From Marsupella aquatica (Eukaryota > Marchantiophyta), in assembly GCA_973895155.1 (NCBI GenBank), contig OZ316898.1:1426001-1490000 (forward strand): a DNA stretch of 64,000 nucleotides, read 5' to 3'. Of the stretch, positions 56,682 through 64,000 are shown piece by piece (the stretch's first letter is position 1; each line of letters opens with the position of its first letter). Below the pieces are notes generated by a model, which did no database searches, was not told the DNA's origin, and was given only the letters and a program-made list of their open reading frames with translations. The position numbers and the translations under genes were made by a program.

Positions 56682-58046
56682 TTAATAATTTGTCTTTTGC
56701 ATGCCAAGAGCGCCAGCGATGCAATTCAAATTTTGTCGTAATTTGAAACAAATTCGAATTAGAAATTTGGTCCTCTGTTCACGAAGTTGGTCTCTAACGT
56801 AACGAGAATACAGCACGAATCTATGCATGAGGCGAATCCCATTCATCCCTGTGACATCATAGACATCTTGCAACAACTGAAAGAGAGCGCTCGCTAGCAC
56901 TCCTAGATTGAGAACATGCACAAAATGTCAGTACAGCATATTCAGGATCTCCCAGTAGAGACAATCATCATTCGGCTCAAATTTGTTGAGCCAACTGGTG
57001 AAATTCAGGATCTCCCAGTAGAGACAACCATCATTCGGCTCAAATTATTGAGCAAACTAGTTGATGAAAGTACCCCAGCTCAAATGGTGATGAAATGCTG
57101 CTACATGATTCTCACACTCTGAACGGTGAAAATGCCAATTGGACCAACTCTCATTGCATGGTGATGCAAGCGAAGATGATGTCTCAAAAACTGACGTACG
57201 TAAGGTTCCAACATTCAGGTCCACGGAGGTCAATACTCTCTGGGACTCTTGCCTGCAATGTAGTCAGCTCTTCAATTCTGGTTCTCATTTTCCATTTATA
57301 AACTCCTTTATATCAGCACTTTAGTGATAGTGCAAACAAGCTGATTTTTTTGCCAAACCTATCAGCTGAAAAACAGTGAAGATTTACAGGCCAACTCAAA
57401 AACTTGAAGAAGAGCCACGATAGCTTTGAGAACTTCAGAAATAACAAGAAAGTCATTATGAGCGCTCCATAGAGGACTGCTATGAAGGATTAGACTTGGC
57501 GCCTTAGAGAATGTTTGTATACAAACTAAACAATGACATTTTAAGCCAAATGCAGAAAGAGACGTCTTTGGAAGAAATTCCTTAAGCCAACCCAACAGGA
57601 TGCCCCCAAGAATAATAGTAGCACTGCAGATAGACACCATAAGTTGCTCAATGACCATAGCCTGACCTTGCCGTGCTTCCAAGTTCTGGACAAATAGCTC
57701 TCCCAGCTTTCATTCAAACATGCCCCCATTCCCTGAACTTGTGTGCATTATTGACATGAGGGCATTATTACCGAAGATCCCTACCGTCTTCCAAAGCCCT
57801 TGGTTTTGATGGGAGCAGATTCGCTTTCTTTCTCCAGTCTGCGCCACAAATAGAGCTTGATTTTAAACCAAAGGCAAATTAAGCAATACATTGCCTTTCC
57901 AGCCCATAGGAAAACAATTGTGAGTTGCATACATATCCACATGAAGGTGACCCAGACGAAAGTTCCTAAACCATATGAATGAGCAGCAGAGGATGATGAT
58001 GACCCAGCGGACTTGTATAGGAGGTCTCTCTCTTCCAACAAAATCT
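56682..58046 (-). CDS. possible small multi-exon membrane protein
   Basis: Candidate minus-strand exons: about 57786-58046 (acceptor GTGAGCAG, then ILLEERDLLYKSAGSSSSS, a hydrophobic span FVWVTFMWICMQLTIVFLW and basic KIKLYLWRRLEKE, donor CG|GTAGGG). Next is a short exon near 57680-57715 (WESYLSRTWKHGK), with an alternative open frame just after it carrying another hydrophobic span (VSICSATIILGGILLGWL). The last is 56682-56905 (acceptor CTTTCAG, LLQDVYDVTGMNGIRLMHRF to a stop). Phases of this chain are consistent, but no start codon or family is recognised. It begins directly after the last found exon of the AP-3 sigma gene, so the first piece could also belong to that transcript. Confidence 0.3.
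56941..57062. repeat. 63-bp tandem duplication
   Basis: TTCAGGATCTCCCAGTAGAG starts at 56941 and 57004 and is followed in both by ACAA.CATCATTCGGCTCAAA. A few differences accumulate toward the ends. Confidence 0.88.
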
Positions 58047-58276
58047 GCTCACCCAATATCCAAACTAACTACCTGTCATTCCACATTTTAGCTAGTTTAT
58101 GCACAAACCTGCATAAACCAATCGCCATGGTCCATGTCTTCACAGTAAAATTGAAAACCCACAACTTGGGACACCTGGAAGTGCTACGACAATCCACACA
58201 CAAAAAGCACCTAGCTACAGTATTGCCCTCTTTTAAAGTATCTGCGGCCCAACTTAAGCTTAATGTTTAGAGCTGC

Positions 58277-61200
58277 TTACTTCTCGATTTCTTGCACAGC
58301 TCTCCAAATGTCTGCAGAATTTGTTTCTACAACCATACCGCCGACTACAATCTCATCTAAAATGGTGTGCACCTGCACAGCAAAAACCACAGCTCCCCTC
58401 TAAGAGAAAATGGAGACGATCGCATAGACAGAATCAAGTGGGCCCTAGCTATGGAAAATGTACGACAGAGGAGAAAAGACTGCTTAATAAGAATGAGGTG
58501 TCTAATTAGGACCAGATCATCAAAGTTAAGAAATAACAGCCATCACTTCAACTAAGGCTCCAGAAGTTTTGAGTAGGAATATCATGCCGCACTCCTAGGA
58601 CTAGGGAAGCATAACGCACAAGCGAACACATCACAGACGTCCCAGTACCACAGAGACAAGCACTTCTCCGAAGCAATCTACAAAGGACTAGAAATACTGA
58701 TTATTGAGATTTTAAACAACAGGAGGACATTCCACTCTGCTCAAAGCATCTAAATGCTAAAATTTAGAACCAATAACTTTGCCCCGTTTGAAAAACATGA
58801 ACGATAACAAGAGATAGCCCCACAAAACCCTCAGAAGAAAGGGACGATATAGACAGAATACTATCGCATAGAACCATGTGCATGTTGTGAGACCCTGGAC
58901 CTCTCAGGGCGAATATAATAACGCTTTGTCGTTTAATGAAAGAAAACTTCAATTTATGTAATAAACTGGGTACAAATGCTGGCAAATCTGCCATAAATTT
59001 GGCTTGGAACAGTTCACTATATCGACGACTCTTGTCTGAAGTACATTTCCCTCGATGTCAAGCGTCCTCTCCCAGTGAGGGAGAGACGATCGGGGAAAAC
59101 ATCAATGACCCCAAATGCATCATCCCCTGGTGGACACTCCAATACAGCTTCCAGCACAACATAGTGTATGCCATGCGAGTCTATGGTATATCCTCCTGTG
59201 TGTGCATGGCCAGACAGGCAAGCGACCACACAATGGTACTTTTGAAGAGTCACTAGCACGTCGACATAATTCCAGCAGAGGGCTGAAGGGGATCCTATAG
59301 TTCCCGGATGTAGTGGCAAGTGGCAACAAATGATGATTTTCTCATTTGAAACACTCGCTTTATGTAAAACGTGATCTAGCCAACTTAATTGATCATTTCC
59401 CAACCCTCCATTGAACTTCACAAACCTGGCCATGTCCCCCTCCAATCCTATTGGGCTGTTCTTATCTTCATTTGGATTTATCCTGTCAAGTAACCTGATG
59501 GCCATTTGAGCATTTGGATGCTCTTCGGGCCAACCCAAGACACTTATGTCATAGCCATCAAGAACAACAAATCGAAAACCAGGGTAAGGAGAGAACTCAT
59601 AATAGGAACGCTCGTCTGGTGAAGGTGGAATGTTAAATAATTTGTTAAGCTCCACTCTGGGAAGATTATACAGACAATGGTTCCCAATCATATGGTAGAC
59701 AGATCCCCCCTGAAAGGCATTGAATCCGGCCAAGACCCTTTCAAATGCGACACGAGAATGATTTTGTGCCAGCCCATCCACAAGATCCCCAAAATGGATG
59801 GCAAAATTCACCCGTCCGAGCTGATTCCAGTAGGCCACAGCTCTGTTCAAAACTTCGAGAGCATGCCTGTAAAACCGAGGAGTACCCAAAAAGGATGCAC
59901 CATCGGGTATATCTGCATATTGAACATCTGTTATCACACCAAAACAGAAAAGTGGGGAAACGCTCTTTATACTACGCTCCATACTTAAGCCAGCCACAAG
60001 GTCCTGTAATGCTTGTACCGAATCCACAGAACCACTTGAACGCTTTCCTTGTAAGCCATCTATTGCTTCTTTCTCTTTCAGCACAGTGTCTCGATCACCA
60101 TCCCTTCTCCCCTCACTCATTTCTGAAACGTCTGTTGTTTCTTGATGCTCCACGCCTGCTAATTCAGCTCCGCGTGCTTTTCGCTTACTGGTACTCTCCT
60201 TGGTATCTGATGTGAATATATTGCTCACAAACCCATAGACTTGCAGGCCAGATTGTGCCCCTGCCAACTCACATTGTAAAATGTGAGCTTGGTACAGCGT
60301 TCTATTGCTAAGCTTAGTACCCAGACCCCTTAAAACTGGCTTGTTTGAGATACCATTACTTGCTGAGAGATGTTGTTGGACAGGAAGGCTAGCGTAGTAA
60401 ATTAAGCTCGCAGAACAGATATTCATTACTATTTTCCACGGAGTTTCAAGCACCAAATAGCTTAGTTTACTGATCACAGACTAAGACAACGGACTGAAGT
60501 CGTTGACATCTTATTCGTCAATCGTCAGGCTGTGAGATACTGGCTCGTTGCCTGCCAGCCGGAAATGGCTCGAATCAGAAAAATAATTGGCGTCCAGATG
60601 GGGCTGTCATTATTGACAAAAGGGGGGAAAAGACCTTCTCAAGGTAGTTCACCAAACCAGGGGTTGTTCACCATGTTCTGAGACACCATGTGCCCTCAGA
60701 CTAACATATGAAATCTTTAAAAGACTTTTGAATTGGAACGTAAATGACATACCTTGTTAAAATTGTAGACAATATCCAATTCACACACATTCTTGAAAGC
60801 TTTGTCTAATACCTCCACAAACACTGCCACAAACCAAGTAATTGTCAGGACACATAATTATGCAAGAAAAAATACGGCAATCAATGCGACAAGCCGCCCT
60901 GAGACCAGTCTCTAGAAAGGCAAGCAGCTCTTATCTACTTGTTCACCGCAAATGATGCAAAACAGATATGACCATTTTCCACACCACAAAAGATCTGTAA
61001 TGTATAAATGTTCTTGGTAGCACAATCAAGCAGAACATTGTAACCATAATAAAATAAAATAAAATAAAATAAATTAAATTAAAATAAACTCACATTGAAT
61101 GAGATCCACGATTGCCAGCTCATTTTCTGCCTTATCAATCGCAAAGACAAAGTATAGTGTTGCAAAATGTTTGTAGACCAGTTGAGTATCCTGCAATCAA

Positions 61201-62876
61201 TGAGGAATCGAATTATTTACACAGTCGAGTCTAAGACAATGCTCCAAAGTATAATCTCAGATAGAAAAAGATTAAGAAATCATATCTCATAAGTCATGGC
61301 TCATAGAGCTAATCACTGGTATTAGCGAAGGATTCTCTCCAGACTTTCCTATTGTCTTAAGCTTCCACTGCAAAGATTGAAGACACAAAATTCAAGAAAA
61401 TTTACACTCTCAAAGTAATTATTACGGCCAGCAAATAAGGAGGACAATTACTTTTACATGAGACACTCAGGGCAGGGATGAAGGGACGACAAACTTACAG
61501 GGCCAAAGATATCATCTGCTTCAATAAAATTGCAGAAGCCTTCTCCTTTACTTGACAGGGCTATCAACGGATATACAGCAATTTCAGTCACATCCTTCTA
61601 GATTTGGTAATTGATGATACATTAACTTAAATAAACAGAATTTTAACTGCAGAGATTTCAAGGCAAATTGCCACCCAACCCCTGTCACCCAACTCCTCTC
61701 CCGACAGTCTACAGTCACGAACCATTAAAAAGAGAGAAGTACAATAGACAAATTTAACCTGAATAGATGGCTGATATTATCTCCTGCTGCTCATCCCCAG
61801 CCTTCCCTACCACCAGAGAAACATTACCGAGGGTGAGTCAGGTCAAAGTCAGAACAGATCATAACATATCCGATGTTACACTCATTGGATATGTACAATC
61901 TAATTCATCAAGTACCGGGGTGCAGCAATAGTGGGAGTTGCATTTACTAGTTACGTGGTTATTTCGTCTATTTGTAGTTCGTCCAAATTTTCCAAATTGC
62001 AGGGCGTGTGATGCATTTCAGAAACAAATCCAAAAAAAGACAGGAAAGGACGCGAATCAACGAAAGAAACTAGTTCAAAAAGGTCTAGAGAACCATTTCA
62101 AACTGGCCTGACTGCCATTCAGCAACTGGATGGATATTTGGGAAGCAGTCCCTGCCCTATGGGCAACTCTAGAAAAGCTGAGGGCTCGGCTCTTGCTTGA
62201 AATAGTAGATAGAAGCTCAACAATCTTGAGGGATTCCAAATTCTCGCTGCCCTTTGACAAGGTGTACCGTGGAATTATGGCTCAGCTAAATACCCAGTGA
62301 CAATCAGAAAGTCAACACGAACGATTGGGCACCGCAGAATGGCATTTGTAACATTTATGCCCATGCATATTAGTCGTCCGGAATTCAACATAGTGTTCAG
62401 ATTAGACCATCTTTGTATCCGTTTAATCACCACCATGGCCTCCTTGGAATGCTCAAAATTGACCTCGTCTGAGATATTGCCCCGTGACTTACAAATGGGT
62501 ATGTGAAACTACTGTCTCTAGCGAAAGTCCAGATAGACACAAAATTCCCTGTTACTGGGAAGAAGTCACATCACCATCACCGAGTGTATCCGCCGTAGCT
62601 CAAATAGGATTTTAATAGTTGAAACCACAAGAAGCCAAACCCATTCACGCTCCAGAGCATTGCCATACAGCAGTTGTGAAGCACTACAGGAGTTTTCGAT
62701 GCCCAGGAGCATACAGCTGACGTACACTCACAAAACCCACCCACCCACCCACAAACCCACACAAGAATCAACCAGCCAAGGTAAGAGGAGTACGACGCAG
62801 GGCTTACAACATTCTTGTAAAACTTTGTGATCCGGGGCTTTCCGTGCGTGTTCATCACTATCACCGCATGTATCAT
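58277..62876 (-). CDS. AP3S: AP-3 adaptor complex sigma subunit
   Basis: Small subunit of the AP-3 coat, which sorts membrane proteins from the trans-Golgi/endosome to the vacuole. Six exons were found, all with GT..AG borders and agreeing phases: 62808-62876 (MIHAVIVMNTHGKPRITKFY), 61759-61801 (AGDEQQEIISAIYS), 61499-61560, 61094-61190 (DTQLVYKHFATLYFVF), 60753-60823 (VEVLDKAFKNVCELDIVYNF) and 58281-58372 (VHTILDEIVVGGMVVETNS). Together they cover the full sigma longin-like fold, about 144 residues, in plant AP-3 sigma order. Reading on past the last donor gives an immediate TAA at 58277. A true last exon with the usual 20-residue tail was not identified, as nearby acceptors leave the wrong phase for the best frame. 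Exons are too short to stand out individually. Intron 5 (2,380 bases) contains another complete gene. Confidence 0.88.
58373..60752 (-). other. AP-3 sigma intron 5, host of nested gene
   Basis: The donor is AACAAG|GTATGTC at 60752 and the acceptor TGCTGTGCAG|GTGCACACC at 58373. Splicing joins ..YNFNK to VHTILDEI.. with no phase change, as expected for AP-3 sigma. The intron is several times longer than the others in the gene because it holds the diphosphatase. Confidence 0.85.
59017..60426 (-). CDS. ADPRM: Mn-dependent ADP-ribose/CDP-alcohol diphosphatase
   Basis: Metallophosphoesterase that hydrolyses ADP-ribose, CDP-alcohols and related nucleotides, giving AMP or CMP. It is one uninterrupted exon of 469 residues. 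The ATG at 60426 is the first in frame after an upstream TAG. Metal-site motifs from the start: ITDVQYAD near 167, HFGDLVDG near 212, MIGNHCLYN near 247, ICCHLPLHPG near 367 and LSGHAHTGGY near 404, the complete calcineurin-like set. The first 155 residues have no domain: a hydrophobic start (MNICSASLIYYASLPV), then a charged Ser/Glu/Lys-rich linker. They could be an organelle or membrane address plus spacer. The gene lies entirely inside intron 5 of the AP-3 sigma gene on the same strand, 644 bases from the exon downstream and 326 from the one upstream. The lack of introns suggests a retrocopy (inference). Confidence 0.92.
   Translation of the reverse strand: MNICSASLIYYASLPVQQHLSASNGISNKPVLRGLGTKLSNRTLYQAHILQCELAGAQSGLQVYGFVSNIFTSDTKESTSKRKARGAELAGVEHQETTDVSEMSEGRRDGDRDTVLKEKEAIDGLQGKRSSGSVDSVQALQDLVAGLSMERSIKSVSPLFCFGVITDVQYADIPDGASFLGTPRFYRHALEVLNRAVAYWNQLGRVNFAIHFGDLVDGLAQNHSRVAFERVLAGFNAFQGGSVYHMIGNHCLYNLPRVELNKLFNIPPSPDERSYYEFSPYPGFRFVVLDGYDISVLGWPEEHPNAQMAIRLLDRINPNEDKNSPIGLEGDMARFVKFNGGLGNDQLSWLDHVLHKASVSNEKIIICCHLPLHPGTIGSPSALCWNYVDVLVTLQKYHCVVACLSGHAHTGGYTIDSHGIHYVVLEAVLECPPGDDAFGVIDVFPDRLSLTGRGRLTSREMYFRQESSI
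61047..61088. repeat. (AAAAT)n microsatellite
   Basis: Five perfect AAAAT units followed by degenerate AAATT/AAAAT units, in intron 4 of the AP-3 sigma gene just downstream of the exon 4 donor on the minus strand. Confidence 0.9.
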
Positions 62877-64000
62877 CTCTTCTCCTCCTTCTCTCCTCCC
62901 GCTCAGTAGCACTCAGGTTTCGTCCTCAAACCAACTGAACTTACAATACGCCCCAAAGACAAGCAGACTATGCGTTAAACGCAGCGTCCTCGATCAATTC
63001 CGCTTCTAGAACCGATGGTGGCAGAATTATTCAAGCGATGAAGGGCATGCACGGAGAAAGAGTGCTCTCTCTCCAGTACAGTGCAGTAGTGGCTCAGCAG
63101 CGACAAAGCACGAAGCAGAACGGAGAAATGGAAAGGTGGGTTGTATCTTGGAGAACGGCTCGGCTTGCTCTGCATGGAGAAGGAGCTCGTGGACACGCTG
63201 CCGAACAGAACAGAACTCACTGGGGCAAAGAGATCAATCTTTCCACATCACCATGTCATACACAACGAGGTCAAGCAATCATCACCCTCTCGACTGTGTG
63301 TGAACTACAGTAGTGGATCGCTTTGAGGTCATCCTTCTGTATGATCGTCTTGTTGTTCACACTGGGATCGAGACAGACAATCATGGCTGGGAACGAAGAT
63401 CGGAAGATGAGGTGCTTGAGCTGGCACTACCATGGATGCTTAATCCTGCATACTGAAGAAGTATATGGCCCAGGCTTAAGTCCAGCGCGTGAATCCAGGC
63501 TCTTGGGGCCACACCTTTTTATTTATTTATTATTTTATTTTGGAGTTGGGCCCACTTTCGAAACAGCGCTAAATGTTTACATTAATGCCCTTGCAACATC
63601 ACCTTGTGGGCCATACTGCCCCCCAAAATGAGTGCTTTCTTTTTTTTCCTTGAAAACCCAAACCAGGCCCATCCACCATCCAACAACACATCCACCATCC
63701 AACAACAGATAGACTTCCTACTCTGGAGCATGCAATTCTATGTAAGGTAGCCACAAGGGGACAATAAAGAGGGATCCAAGAGGGACCAGACCTGGAGCAT
63801 GCAATTCTATGTAAGGTAGCCACAAGGGGACAATAAAGAGGGATCAGAGAGGGACCAGACCAGGAGGGAGAGAGAGAGAACCAATGCTTCCACCATTACA
63901 CACACATATACCCTTCACACCCTTTGCATGTGTAAGGGGGATTGAACTTGCAACCTCTTGTCCCCTGGCCAACTGACCAAAGCCAGTCAAAAGTGTAAAA
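62877..64000. other. AP-3 sigma upstream region and right edge
   Basis: Should contain the promoter and 5'UTR of the AP-3 sigma gene in its first few hundred bases. The stretch 62880-63250 is somewhat GC-richer than its surroundings. No further gene is recognised before the window ends. A 69-base tandem duplication lies at 63723-63860. Confidence 0.4.
63723..63860. repeat. 69-bp tandem duplication, near-identical
   Basis: CTGGAGCATGCAATTCTATG begins at 63723 and 63792, and both copies continue through GTAGCCACAAGGGGACAATA to GAGGGACCAGACC. They differ at only a few bases. A shorter CACCATCCAACAACA duplication precedes them at about 63673 and 63690. Confidence 0.88.

Noticed and set aside
58764-58994. 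ATG-initiated 76-codon frame just after the diphosphatase stop
   Set aside because: It lies where the 3'UTR of that gene is expected and has no recognisable motif.
60427-60477. Upstream extension of the diphosphatase to 60477
   Set aside because: It would need a GTG start; the first ATG in frame is at 60426.
1-64000. tRNA, rRNA, CRISPR or bacterial-type operon features
   Set aside because: No cloverleaf with conserved A/B boxes, rRNA core or spaced direct-repeat array was noticed by eye; the window is eukaryotic and spliced.

Overview
The window reads as nuclear DNA of a land plant. Genes have several exons with GT..AG introns. There is a transketolase with a transit-peptide-like N-terminus, an AP-3 sigma adaptin closest to the plant form, and a Ty1/Copia element primed from initiator tRNA-Met (TGGTATCAGAGC). 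PIF/Harbinger and hAT-like DNA transposons are also present. Moderate gene density and gene-sized intergenic gaps would fit a bryophyte such as a liverwort, but the species is not proven by anything I can see.

Layout. 0-1.2 kb: GC-rich, possibly the promoter and first exon of a minus-strand gene running off the left edge. 1.2-6.2 kb: no gene seen. 6.2-9.9 kb: a three-exon minus-strand gene for a 972-residue protein I do not recognise, with an internal 94-residue repeat. 9.9-16.3 kb: intergenic, with one orphan reading frame. 16.29-22.17 kb: a complete-looking PIF/Harbinger element carrying a Myb/SANT-like protein, a frameshifted DDE transposase and a third reading frame resembling the C-terminal OB fold of replication protein A. 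22.2-33.6 kb: intergenic, holding a GC-rich hAT-like element (26,758-27,946) interrupted by a Copia-type solo LTR, several tandem duplications and a possible MITE. 33.64-39.39 kb: a young Copia element (LTRs differ at 3 positions) with broken pol and an extra antisense ORF encoding a viroplasmin/RNase H1 N-terminal-type domain. 39.4-44.6 kb: mostly intergenic with one uncertain exon.

44.6-64 kb is the gene-rich end, all on the minus strand. It holds a SpoU-family organellar rRNA methyltransferase (2 exons), a transketolase (7 coding exons plus a 5'UTR intron), a possible small membrane protein, and the AP-3 sigma subunit gene. The 2.4-kb fifth intron of the AP-3 sigma gene contains a complete intronless gene for a manganese-dependent ADP-ribose/CDP-alcohol diphosphatase on the same strand.

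The host genes do not form one pathway. Transketolase serves the Calvin or pentose-phosphate cycle, the methyltransferase organellar ribosome maturation, AP-3 sigma vesicle transport to the vacuole, and the phosphatase nucleotide housekeeping. The most unusual items are the accessory ORFs in the two transposons, the nested gene, and the stacked insertion at 26.4-28.0 kb, which retains its own empty-site copy next to it.
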